18,426 nt of DNA from CALFUK01 sp964450495 (GTDB taxonomy: Bacteria; Bacteroidota; Bacteroidia; Chitinophagales; Saprospiraceae), in NCBI GenBank assembly GCA_964450495.1, contig CAYVFU010000088.1, positions 1 to 18,426 on the forward strand, given 5' to 3'. Positions 1-7,406 of this stretch are shown piece after piece. Positions within the stretch are counted from its first letter, which is position 1. Each line of letters begins with the position of its first letter. The translations under genes and the position numbers were made by a program. Below the pieces are notes generated by a model. That model did not search any database, was not told where the DNA came from, and worked only from the letters and a program-made list of their open reading frames with translations.

Positions 1-483
1 TTCTTTTTAGTAGCAACGACAATAGTTGAAGACAAAGGCATTTTAGTGAAACTGCCTCCTTGGGATCCTAATCAAGAGCCTATAGATGTCAATCAAGCAC
101 ATGTGCTTACAGTTCTTATTAACCATGAAAATGGCATTTATGCAGAGGGCGAACAAACAGATGTGAATGCAATTAGAAACATTACCAAAACATTTATCGA
201 AACCAAATTATGTGCACTTGAAAATACAGAAAAAACCCCTGTGGTCTCTATCACTAATGACAAGCAAACTTCTTACTATACATATATAGGTGTATACAAT
301 GAAATTAAAGCAGCATACAATGAGCTGTGGGATGAACTAGCACAACAGTTGTATAAACAAGATTATGACTACCTCTCTATTGGACAAAAAAGAGAAATTA
401 AGAAAAGAGTCCCTTTAGTGATATCTGAAGCAGAACCAAATGATTATGGTGGTAAATTTGTATTGATGAAGTTAGTTAAGTAG
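1..483 (+). CDS. ExbD/TolR-family biopolymer transport protein, 5'-truncated
   Basis: This is the C-terminal part of an ExbD/TolR protein, the periplasmic partner of an ExbB/TolQ proton channel that energises TonB-type transport or Tol-Pal function. The reading frame is open from base 1 (FFLVATTIVEDKGILVKLPP), so the gene begins left of the window and the GTG at 46 is not its start. The opening residues are the end of the single N-terminal membrane helix followed by the usual short periplasmic lead-in ending in LPP. The rest is a soluble periplasmic domain with the family pattern of a beta strand (VLTVLINHENGIYAEGE) followed by helices and strands. The Asp expected inside the membrane helix lies outside the window. 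The exact sub-type (ExbD or TolR) cannot be decided without the neighbouring exbB/tolQ gene. Confidence 0.85.
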   Translation, partial: FFLVATTIVEDKGILVKLPPWDPNQEPIDVNQAHVLTVLINHENGIYAEGEQTDVNAIRNITKTFIETKLCALENTEKTPVVSITNDKQTSYYTYIGVYNEIKAAYNELWDELAQQLYKQDYDYLSIGQKREIKKRVPLVISEAEPNDYGGKFVLMKLVK

Positions 484-629
484 ACTTACACGTCTAATTA
501 ATTTACTGCTTTACGTTTTAGTTGATAACGTCTCAGCTATTATCGTAAAGACAGCGGATAAGTGACATTCTATAAATGATATCTTTCCAATAGTTGATCA
601 GGTGTTACAAAATATTTAACTATGCATTA

Positions 630-1724
630 ATGTTTGTACTTCGAATATTGTTAATTGTTTTGGGCTTTGGAATTGGCCTCCAAATCTATGGACAATCAGT
701 TGAAGATGGAGTGCCAAAGAAGAAAAGCAATGTCGTTCTTCCACTTATCTTTTTCACCCCAGAAACAGATTGGGGCTTTGGGGCTGCTGGTATATCTACT
801 TTTCGTTTTAAGGACTCAAACGAAAGTGATAGACCATCACAAATACAGTTAGGTGGGGCATATACATTAAAAAAGCAAGTGCTTTCTTATTTGTCTTTTC
901 AATTGTTTACACCAAATCAATCGTATTTTCTATTTGGCGAAGTAGGTTATTACAGATACACTTATCCTTATTATGGAATTGGGAATAACACCAATGTGGA
1001 GGACGAAGAATTTTATAGTGTCAATTTTCCACGCATTCGACTAAATGCTTTAAAGCGGGTTGGTAAAAATTGGTACGTTGGGTTACGCTATTGGTGGGAT
1101 GATTACCAATTGGCTGAAAGACAAATTGGAGGATTATTGTTTCGTGACGAAGTTGTTGGCAGTGAATCAAGTGTAATTTCAACATTAGGTACGGTTGCTA
1201 TTTTTGATAATAGGGATCATTTATTTTATCCCTCGAAAGGATGGTACTTAGAAGCATCGTTATCTTTTAGTGGATCAGTTACAGCGGCTAGTCATCATTA
1301 CAGACGACTTACAATTGATGTATCTAAGTATATCTTGCTGGGTAAGGAAAATCATATACTTGCACTAAATGCTTTTACTGATTTGAACTTTGGAGATGTT
1401 CCTTTTCAGCAACTGGCATTTATTGGAGGAACAAAAAAGATGCGTGGCTTCATAGAAGGTCGTCATCGAGATGAAAAGCTATTGATGTTTCAGGCTGAGT
1501 ATCGATTTCCATTATTCTGGATTTTAAAAGGAGCAGCCTTTGGAGGGACGGGACAAGTTGCTCCTAATTTTAATGATTTTAGTTTTAATGAACTTCATGT
1601 TTCATATGGCTTAGGCTTGAGGGTCCAGATTAATAAGGAAGATAAAGTGCATGTGCGTATAGATTTTGGATTTAATGAAGAAGGCGAGTTTTTACCCTAC
1701 CTAACATTTAACGAGGCATTCTAG
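630..1724 (+). CDS. Omp85/BamA-TamA-family outer-membrane beta-barrel protein (no POTRA domains)
   Basis: A 364-residue protein of the surface-antigen D15/Omp85 barrel type. I place the start at the ATG at 630, which leads straight into a signal peptide (MFVLRILLIVLGFGIGLQIYG, cleavage near GQS); the frame can be opened from a TTG at 594 but that adds an unlikely polar lead. The signal peptide is followed directly by barrel strands, with no space for POTRA repeats. Family marks are the strand-turn FDNRDHLFYPSKGWYLE (about 192-208), the GGT-x-x-M-RGF loop motif (RGF near 272-274) that lies inside Omp85 barrels, QAEYRFPL (about 288-295), and a C-terminal Phe typical of outer-membrane barrels. 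Such short D15-like proteins are common in Bacteroidota, and their cargo is generally unknown. It is followed after 39 bases by the glycosyltransferase gene, with no evident functional link. Confidence 0.82.
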   Translation: MFVLRILLIVLGFGIGLQIYGQSVEDGVPKKKSNVVLPLIFFTPETDWGFGAAGISTFRFKDSNESDRPSQIQLGGAYTLKKQVLSYLSFQLFTPNQSYFLFGEVGYYRYTYPYYGIGNNTNVEDEEFYSVNFPRIRLNALKRVGKNWYVGLRYWWDDYQLAERQIGGLLFRDEVVGSESSVISTLGTVAIFDNRDHLFYPSKGWYLEASLSFSGSVTAASHHYRRLTIDVSKYILLGKENHILALNAFTDLNFGDVPFQQLAFIGGTKKMRGFIEGRHRDEKLLMFQAEYRFPLFWILKGAAFGGTGQVAPNFNDFSFNELHVSYGLGLRVQINKEDKVHVRIDFGFNEEGEFLPYLTFNEAF

Positions 1725-1745
1725 TAATATGCTTAAGTCGATTAT

Positions 1746-1753
1746 TAACTTTG
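1746..1753 (+). promoter_or_regulatory. Candidate Bacteroidota -7 box (TAACTTTG)
   Basis: The octamer matches the Bacteroidota -7 consensus TAnnTTTG exactly and lies 10 bases before the glycosyltransferase ATG, giving a very short leader. No clear TTG -33 element is visible at the expected distance, so this is only a candidate. Confidence 0.35.
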
Positions 1754-1763
1754 TGTCATTAAC

Positions 1764-2450
1764 ATGAACTATAGTATTATTATTCCAACATTAAATGAAG
1801 AGAAGTACATTGGTCGAACTCTTGGGCGTTTACACAGAATGTTCCAATCTATTGACCACGAAATAATTATTGTTGATGCAGGAAGTACTGATCAAACATT
1901 ACCTATAGCAAGTACCTATAAAATTAATATTATAACATCGACCAAAAAGTGTCGAGCTACCCAGTTAAACTTAGGAGCAAAATATGCTACTGGCGATGTG
2001 TTGTATTTTATTCATGCCGATGTCTTGCCTAATGCGGATTGTATCAATAAAATAGAACAGGCCTTATCGGAAGGCAAGCAGTCTGGCTGTTTTAGTTATC
2101 AATTTGATAGCTCACGTTTGTTGTTGAAAATAAATTCTAAAGCGACCAGATCAGATTCTATGCTTTGTGGAGGTGGTGATCAAACTTTATTCATTAAAAG
2201 ATCTTTGTTCGAAGAAATGAATGGCTTTAATGAAGAATATGTCATCATGGAAGATTTCGAATTGACTCAACGTTTACGTAAAAAAAATGCTTTCACCGTG
2301 ATTCCGCATGATGTTATAGTCTCGGCTCGTAAGTATGAGAAGAACTCGTACCTGCGTGTTCAACTTGCGAACCTCGTCGTTTTTACTATGTTTAAAATGG
2401 GGATGGCTCCTAAGAAAATGGCAGAGTATTATGGGATGTTGTTAAGGTAA
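1764..2450 (+). CDS. Family 2 glycosyltransferase, TIGR04283-like (rSAM/selenodomain-associated type)
   Basis: A 228-residue GT-A glycosyltransferase without membrane helices. It opens with the nucleotide-sugar fold (YSIIIPTLNEEKYIGRTL), then DAGSTD at 38-43, the GRAxQLN-like segment at 63-70 (CRATQLNLGA), and the metal-binding HAD at 84-86. The acceptor half has GGGDQTLFIKRSLFEE (about 136-151) and MEDFEL (162-167), followed by SARKYE. This set matches the TIGR04283 subgroup of GT2, which often sits beside radical-SAM or selenium-related genes and is annotated in some genomes as an arsenosugar-pathway transferase. None of those partners, nor the TIGR04282 transferase that commonly accompanies it, is next door here, so I do not assign a substrate. 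The ATG at 1764 starts directly at the conserved N-terminus. Confidence 0.83.
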   Translation: MNYSIIIPTLNEEKYIGRTLGRLHRMFQSIDHEIIIVDAGSTDQTLPIASTYKINIITSTKKCRATQLNLGAKYATGDVLYFIHADVLPNADCINKIEQALSEGKQSGCFSYQFDSSRLLLKINSKATRSDSMLCGGGDQTLFIKRSLFEEMNGFNEEYVIMEDFELTQRLRKKNAFTVIPHDVIVSARKYEKNSYLRVQLANLVVFTMFKMGMAPKKMAEYYGMLLR

Positions 2451-2517
2451 TAAACTCTCAGTATTCCTGTACTAAAGTCTCTATTGATATAATCCTTTTT
2501 GAGGTTAAGGTCCAATA

Positions 2518-2930
2518 TCACCAATCCCACATGCTTCCATCTTCCAATCTGCTTACAGGCAAATAAGATCTATTATATGGATGTTTCTTAGCTTGTTCTT
2601 CATCAAACTCAACACCCAATCCTGGCGCATTTGATAAGCTTATATAGCCATCTTCAAAAGTAAGAGGGTGACTGAATACTTCCTTCATATGATCTCCTCC
2701 GAAACCGACGAATTCTTGGATGCCGAAATTTGGAACCCAAATGTTTAGGTGGGCATGTGCAGCATGACCTATAGGTGAAATATCTGGTGGACCATGAGGA
2801 GCCATTCTAACTTGATGTACAGCTGCAAAGTTCGCAATCTTTTTTAATGCAGTAATACCTCCAGCATGAGTAGCAGCCATTCGTAAAAAATCTATCGATT
2901 GACTTTCTATCAATTCCTTTGCATCAAAGG
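2518..2930 (-). pseudogene. Truncated C-terminus of a mannonate-dehydratase-like enolase-superfamily enzyme
   Basis: Only about the last 135 residues of a protein that is normally near 400 residues are present. The fragment begins around FDAKELIESQSIDFLR and ends at the family's usual C-terminus (SRLEDGSMWDW). It contains the late-barrel motif PHGPPDISPIG, followed by NFGIQEF, FEDGY and APGLGVEFDEE, a series typical of D-mannonate/D-gluconate dehydratase-like (ManD/RspA) members of the mandelate racemase group. The N-terminal capping domain and the metal-binding Asp/Glu residues on the earlier barrel strands are absent, so it cannot be active. The frame upstream is closed by a TAA at 2932-2934. 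A TTG at 2911-2913 can formally open the fragment but starts inside a conserved barrel strand. It is fused out of frame to the oxidoreductase remnant at 2910-3218. Confidence 0.8.
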
Positions 2931-3218
2931 CTTATCACAAAAGACATGACATCCTTTGTTAATCGCTTGTGTAATTGTTTCAAAATGTGCTCCACCAGGA
3001 GTCCCAATTGCAACAATATCAGGCTGGCATTCGTCTATGGCTTGTACCCAATTCATCCCGGAAAAATGAATTCCTTTTTTCTGTGCGACTTCTTTAACCA
3101 CATGTTCAGTGCGGCCTACTATACCAACTACATCACAGTCAGCGGCTCTAAAGGCATCTGTATGTCCTTGACCGGCGAAACCAGTGCCAGATACAAGGAC
3201 TTTTAATTTTCTATCCAT
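2910..3218 (-). pseudogene. Truncated N-terminus of a Gfo/Idh/MocA-family NAD(P)-dependent oxidoreductase
   Basis: From the ATG at 3218 the sequence encodes a clean Rossmann N-terminus (KVLVSGTGFAGQGHTDAFRA, with GTGFAG as the dinucleotide motif). It continues through VDIVxIGTPxxxHF-like and CHVFCDKPL segments, which form the conserved cofactor-side Lys-Pro motif of this family. It then stops after four unrelated residues at a TGA (2910-2912). Family members are usually 330-400 residues, so about three quarters are missing, including the whole substrate-binding alpha/beta domain. The break falls within roughly 2915-2933, exactly where the mannonate-dehydratase-like fragment begins in another frame. 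In an intact ancestor the two genes would lie head to tail on this strand as a sugar or sugar-acid catabolic pair. The remnant starts 70 bases after the end of the acyl-CoA dehydrogenase gene. Confidence 0.82.
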
Positions 3219-3288
3219 AGTAAAGTCAAAATGTACGAAATTAATATGGAAATAAATTATCGAACAGAGTTCCTGTTTTGATTGCTGC

Positions 3289-4815
3289 TTAGCTCAATAA
3301 TCCTTGTAATTTCATTGCTACCCCCATGTCGCCATCAATCTTAATCTTGCCAGACATGACAGCTCCCATTGGATTTAAATCCCCTGATAGCACTTTTTGA
3401 AAATCTTCCAAGGTAATATTCAGCGTGCAGTCTGCTTGATTATTATCTGCACTGACTACATTAGATTCGCCTGTACCGTCAATAAAAATCTGCTTTTCTC
3501 CAAAATCAAATTTAAGGCTATTGCCAATTGCATTAGCTCCTATAGCTTTGGATTCAATGTCATTATAAATAGAGGAAAAATCTGATTTGTGCTCTCCATT
3601 ACCATTAGAACTAGAAGCAGCTTGCTTACCGTTAGACCTATCGTGACTTGATTCTGCTTTAGCATAAGACTTGTCGTCGATGATCATTTTCGCTATGATC
3701 TCTCTCATGATTTCAGAAGAGCCACCGCCAATGGTACCGACTCTCACATCTCTGTACATTCTAGCCATTGGGTATTCTTCCATGAATCCATAACCTCCAT
3801 AAAATTGTAAACATTGTGTGGCTACTTTTTCTGATAATTCTGTAACGAGGAGTTTAGCCATACTACATAGTTTAACATCATAAATGCCATCTCCATACAT
3901 TCGACAGCAGTGATAGCTGAATGCTTTTGCAGCTTCGATTTCGGAAGCCAATTGTGCAATTCTATGTCTCAGTACTTGAAATTTATTGATCGGCCTTCCA
4001 AAGGCTTGTCGTTCGGACATATATTGGAGGGACAGTTCAACGGCTTTCTCACATGCGGATATACCAGCAGGTACCGCAACTAAACGCTCTAGTTGCAAAC
4101 CATTCATTAAGTAAAAAAATCCTCTGCCTTCTTCACCAATTAGATTTTCTTTTGGGACTTTGACGTTATTAAAGCTTATTTCAGCTGTGTCTGAGCAATG
4201 CCAACCTAGTTTTTTTAATTTGCTTGTAGATACACCATCCATTTTTTGTTCGATGACCAACAAACTGACTCCCGCTGAGCCGGCATTTGGATCCGTTTTT
4301 ACGACAGTAATAATGAAATCACCATAAACGCCATTTGTTATAAACGTCTTTGAGCCGTTGACAAGGTAGTGATCACCTTTATCCTCTGCTCTTGTTTGAA
4401 TGTTTTGCGCATCAGAACCAGCACCAGGCTCTGTGATGCCAATCGAACAAATCAGATCGCCAGAAATGATTCCTGGCAAATATTTTTTCTTCAATTCTTC
4501 AGAACCATATTTGAGCACATAAGGGCCAGCCATGTATTGGGTCACTTGCTGAGTGATTGCAAACCCACCAGAATTTGTTCGCCCCAATTCTTCATTAAAC
4601 ACAACATCATAAAAGAAGTCCAGATTTGATCCACCATATTCTTCTGGATAACTTAATCCGAGGAATCCCATGTCGCCCATTTTCTTCCAGATATCGCGTG
4701 GTGTGCGTCTGTCTTCTTCCCACTGATCAATATGTGGGATAGCTTCTTTTTCCAGAAAAGCTCTTAGACTTTGACGAAACATTTCGTGTTCTTCAGTGAA
4801 TATTTGAGAATGCAT
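3289..4815 (-). CDS. Acyl-CoA dehydrogenase fused to a C-terminal SCP2 lipid-binding domain
   Basis: A 508-residue flavoprotein predicted to catalyse alpha,beta-dehydrogenation of an acyl-CoA. Residues 1-380 are a complete acyl-CoA dehydrogenase: IGITEPGAGSDAQNIQ (125-140) is the FAD/substrate loop, and QAFGRPINKFQ (270-280) and QFYGGYGFMEEYPMARMYRD (337-356) are family signatures. The medium-chain catalytic-Glu position in the IYEGT-type motif is Gly here (IGGGSSEIMR, G364). The base is instead probably E243 in LQLERLV, the position used by isovaleryl- and long-chain-type enzymes. A polar Ser/Gly/Asn-rich linker (about 383-411) joins an SCP2 sterol/acyl-binding domain (about 412-508, with KIKIDGDMGVAMKLQGLL at its end). 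No signal peptide is present, so it is cytoplasmic. It is the last intact gene of the operon, 58 bases after the SDR gene. Substrate is unknown; SCP2 suggests a long or bulky lipid acyl-CoA. Confidence 0.88.
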   Translation of the reverse strand: MHSQIFTEEHEMFRQSLRAFLEKEAIPHIDQWEEDRRTPRDIWKKMGDMGFLGLSYPEEYGGSNLDFFYDVVFNEELGRTNSGGFAITQQVTQYMAGPYVLKYGSEELKKKYLPGIISGDLICSIGITEPGAGSDAQNIQTRAEDKGDHYLVNGSKTFITNGVYGDFIITVVKTDPNAGSAGVSLLVIEQKMDGVSTSKLKKLGWHCSDTAEISFNNVKVPKENLIGEEGRGFFYLMNGLQLERLVAVPAGISACEKAVELSLQYMSERQAFGRPINKFQVLRHRIAQLASEIEAAKAFSYHCCRMYGDGIYDVKLCSMAKLLVTELSEKVATQCLQFYGGYGFMEEYPMARMYRDVRVGTIGGGSSEIMREIIAKMIIDDKSYAKAESSHDRSNGKQAASSSNGNGEHKSDFSSIYNDIESKAIGANAIGNSLKFDFGEKQIFIDGTGESNVVSADNNQADCTLNITLEDFQKVLSGDLNPMGAVMSGKIKIDGDMGVAMKLQGLLS

Positions 4816-4873
4816 AAGATTAGTTTTTTTATTTTAAATTAGGATTGTCTTTTTTTAATAAGTCTTTGTTTAG

Positions 4874-5623
4874 TTAGGCTTTCATGCCGCCGTCGATACG
4901 AATCTCTTGTCCGTTAACAAAAGAACTGCTGTCGTCGCATAACCAAGCAATGACATCAGCTACTTCTTTCGGTTGACCAAATCTCCTCATTGGTATAGCT
5001 GCCATAATAGTGTGTTTGATCTGATCATTTAGATCAAGCAAAGAACGTCCCATTGGAGTATCAATGACTGTTGGGCAAACTGCATTTACTCGAACATTAT
5101 ATTTTCCATATTCTGCTGCAGCTGTTTTTGTCATTCCAATAACAGCATGCTTACTAGCAGAATAAGCAGACATCATTGGAGCTGCTCCAATTCCAGCTAA
5201 AGACGAAACGTTCACTATTGAACCTCCCGTTTGCTGTTTCATCATGATAGAAAGGGCTTCCTTCATGCAATACCAGAGGCCTGTCTGATTGACTGCAATA
5301 ATTCTATCATAGACTTTGTCGTCATATTCATGAAAAAATCCAGCGTGACCACCAATGCCGGCGTTATTGATGACTGCATGAACTTCACCATAATTCGCAA
5401 CAGTCTTTTGAAATAATTGCTGGACTTGCGTTTGATCGGAAACATCGCAGCGTTGGGCTGAAGCATTGCCACCTGAGAGCTTGATTTTCTCCATCGTTTC
5501 TTCCATACCTTCTTCATTAATATCTGACACCACGACTCTGTAACCTTTTTCGGTAAGAAGTTTAGCTGTTGATTGTCCTATGCCGGAACCCGCTCCTGTA
5601 ACTATCGCTACGTTATGACTCAT
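4874..5623 (-). CDS. SDR-family NAD(P)-dependent alcohol/3-hydroxyacyl-CoA dehydrogenase
   Basis: A 249-residue classical short-chain dehydrogenase of normal length. Visible elements are the cofactor motif TGAGSGIG (9-16), D34 at the end of the second strand (which favours NAD over NADP), CDV at 59-61, NNAG at 86-89, N112, and the catalytic S141, Y154 and K158 in the SSL..YSASK arrangement. The C-terminus shows the usual FVNGQEIRIDGG ending. The substrate cannot be read from sequence. In this operon it most likely oxidises a hydroxyl made by hydration of an enoyl-CoA, or an alcohol precursor of the acyl substrate. Its ATG at 5623 overlaps the carboxyltransferase stop codon by 11 bases, which indicates translational coupling. 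Confidence 0.88.
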   Translation of the reverse strand: MSHNVAIVTGAGSGIGQSTAKLLTEKGYRVVVSDINEEGMEETMEKIKLSGGNASAQRCDVSDQTQVQQLFQKTVANYGEVHAVINNAGIGGHAGFFHEYDDKVYDRIIAVNQTGLWYCMKEALSIMMKQQTGGSIVNVSSLAGIGAAPMMSAYSASKHAVIGMTKTAAAEYGKYNVRVNAVCPTVIDTPMGRSLLDLNDQIKHTIMAAIPMRRFGQPKEVADVIAWLCDDSSSFVNGQEIRIDGGMKA

Positions 5624-7406
5624 ATTTTCCTCTACTTGATTTTAATGATTGTATAATTCTTTGTCTAGTTTCATGTGGTTGAATGACGTCGTCTATTTCA
5701 AATGCAGTTGCCATACTCATTGCTTTACCTCTTTCATAAGCCAGAGCCACCATTTGTTCAAACAACTCCTCTCTTGCTTTAGGCTCTTCTACTGCTTCCA
5801 ATTCTTTTCTAAAACCTAATTTGACCGCTCCTTCTAATCCCATAGCACCAAACTCTCCCGAAGGCCAAGCCAACATAACATGAGGAATATGCATGCTCCC
5901 TCCAACCATTGCCATTGCACCAAGTCCGTAAGCTCGCCTAGTAACTATGCCAATCAATGGCACTTCCAATCTAGCGGAAGCGACAAACAGCCTAGAAGCG
6001 TGTTTTACATTTCCCGTTTTTTCAGATTCTGGGCCGACCATAATGCCGGGTGTATCCACAAGAGAAATGATTGGCAATTTATGCGTGTTTACCAATTCTA
6101 AAAACTCTTTCAATTTAACTGCCGCTTTATGTGTAATAGCGCCAGCATCTTTAGAAGGGTCATTCGCAACAACTGCAACTGGTATTCCTTCAATTCTTGC
6201 CAAGCACGTAATAATACCACTGCCATACCACTGACGTAGTTCAAGCACAGAATTTACGTCAAATAGGGTAATCACAAGTTCTCTAACATTGTAGACACGT
6301 TTCCTGTTTTCAGGAATTATACTATTCAATGTTGTCTGGTCTGATAATTCCCAGTGTGTAGAATCACCTTGAAAATAACTTAAGTATTGTTTTGCTTTAT
6401 CAATGGCTTCTGTTTCATTTTCCACGAGAATATCTATGACACCATTCGTCAAATGTACCTCGTATGGGCCTACTTCTTTAGGTCCCACGCTTCCGAGTCC
6501 CCCACCTTCAATCATAGCTGGACCTCCCATACCTAATGAGATGGATTTGGTAGCAATAATGATCTCTGAACTACCAGCAAGAGCTGCATTTCCTGCAAAA
6601 CAATACCCATTCACAATTGAAATCAAGGGTACCTTCCCGTTGAGGGCCGCAAATTGATAAAACGTAGAAATATGTAAACCTGCAATTGTTTGTTGATCAA
6701 CATCTCCAGGTCTTCCACCTCCGCCTTCTGCAAATAAAATTGTCGGAAGGTTACTGCGATGTGCAATCTCTAAGACTCGGTCCATTTTTAAATGGTTCAT
6801 AGTACCCTGCGTGCCTGCCAATACAGAGTAATCATAGATTAAGATTGCACATTCAGTATTTTTCTCAAAGTCGTTGGCATTAATAGTAGCGGTACCTGCG
6901 ATTAAACCATCAGCAGGCGTTTCTTTAATCAAATCCTCTTTTGATCGTCTACTCAATTGTGCAGCAATAATAAGCCCTCCATATTCTTGGAATGAATCCT
7001 CATCAACCAATAAGTCCAAATTTTCTCTAGCTGTATTGTAGCCTTTTTTTCTTCGTTTTTCAGTTGCTTTACCTCTATTTTTATCAAGTAAAAATTCTCG
7101 TCTTTCCTTAAGTTCTTTAGCGTTGTTCTGGCCTAGCGATGAAGTGTTTTCTTCTATGACTTCAGATACTAGATCGGATTCTGCAATGGCATCAAAGCTC
7201 AATATTGGGTCATCTTTTTTAATGACATCACCATCTGCCTTGTACACTGATTTGATCAAAATGTTATCCGGAGCTGTAATGGCATTTTCCATTTTCATGG
7301 CTTCAATGATGATGATATCTTCTCCCTTTCGGATGGTGTCACCTTCTTTGCAAGCAATATTTAAAACAATGCCAGGTAATGGAGATTTTATAATTGATAC
7401 TGCCAT
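5613..7406 (-). CDS. Biotinyl domain-carboxyltransferase fusion, acyl-CoA carboxylase subunit lacking biotin carboxylase
   Basis: A 597-residue protein. Residues 1-70 are a biotinyl (BCCP) domain with EAMKMEN (35-41), K38 being the lysine that carries biotin. Residues about 75-130 are a charged, helical linker with RREFLLDKNRGKATEKRRKK. The rest is a complete two-part carboxyltransferase of the PCCB/MCCB type: YGGL (about 142), AEGGGGRPGD (about 226-235), NGYCFAGNAALAGSSEI (about 265-281), and in the second half LVDTPGIMVG and RRAYGLGAMAMVGG with paired Gly for the oxyanion hole. It should transfer CO2 from carboxybiotin to an acyl- or enoyl-CoA. No biotin carboxylase is in the window, so the ATP step must be supplied in trans, or the protein may act as a transcarboxylase. 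The order BCCP-CT matches the C-terminal half of single-chain BC-BT-BCCP-CT long-chain acyl-CoA carboxylases. Its ATG directly follows the stop of the molybdoenzyme gene. Confidence 0.87.
   Translation of the reverse strand: MAVSIIKSPLPGIVLNIACKEGDTIRKGEDIIIIEAMKMENAITAPDNILIKSVYKADGDVIKKDDPILSFDAIAESDLVSEVIEENTSSLGQNNAKELKERREFLLDKNRGKATEKRRKKGYNTARENLDLLVDEDSFQEYGGLIIAAQLSRRSKEDLIKETPADGLIAGTATINANDFEKNTECAILIYDYSVLAGTQGTMNHLKMDRVLEIAHRSNLPTILFAEGGGGRPGDVDQQTIAGLHISTFYQFAALNGKVPLISIVNGYCFAGNAALAGSSEIIIATKSISLGMGGPAMIEGGGLGSVGPKEVGPYEVHLTNGVIDILVENETEAIDKAKQYLSYFQGDSTHWELSDQTTLNSIIPENRKRVYNVRELVITLFDVNSVLELRQWYGSGIITCLARIEGIPVAVVANDPSKDAGAITHKAAVKLKEFLELVNTHKLPIISLVDTPGIMVGPESEKTGNVKHASRLFVASARLEVPLIGIVTRRAYGLGAMAMVGGSMHIPHVMLAWPSGEFGAMGLEGAVKLGFRKELEAVEEPKAREELFEQMVALAYERGKAMSMATAFEIDDVIQPHETRQRIIQSLKSSRGKYES

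Noticed and set aside
46..483. GTG at 46 as the start of the first gene
   Set aside because: The frame is open to base 1 and the upstream codons encode the end of the expected ExbD/TolR membrane helix, so the gene is edge-truncated.
509..550. CTTTACG...CGTAAAG inverted repeat after the exbD-like gene as a terminator
   Set aside because: The 28-base loop is long and no T-run follows on the plus strand; it may be chance in A+T-rich DNA.
594..629. TTG at 594 as the start of the Omp85-like protein
   Set aside because: It adds a polar lead before an otherwise good signal peptide; the ATG at 630 fits better.
2518..2913. A genuine 131-residue small protein
   Set aside because: It begins inside a conserved barrel strand of the mannonate-dehydratase family and has only a TTG to open it; it is a remnant.
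2919..3206. Plus-strand open frame of 95 codons
   Set aside because: It is the shadow of the oxidoreductase remnant; the minus strand shows the conserved Rossmann motif.
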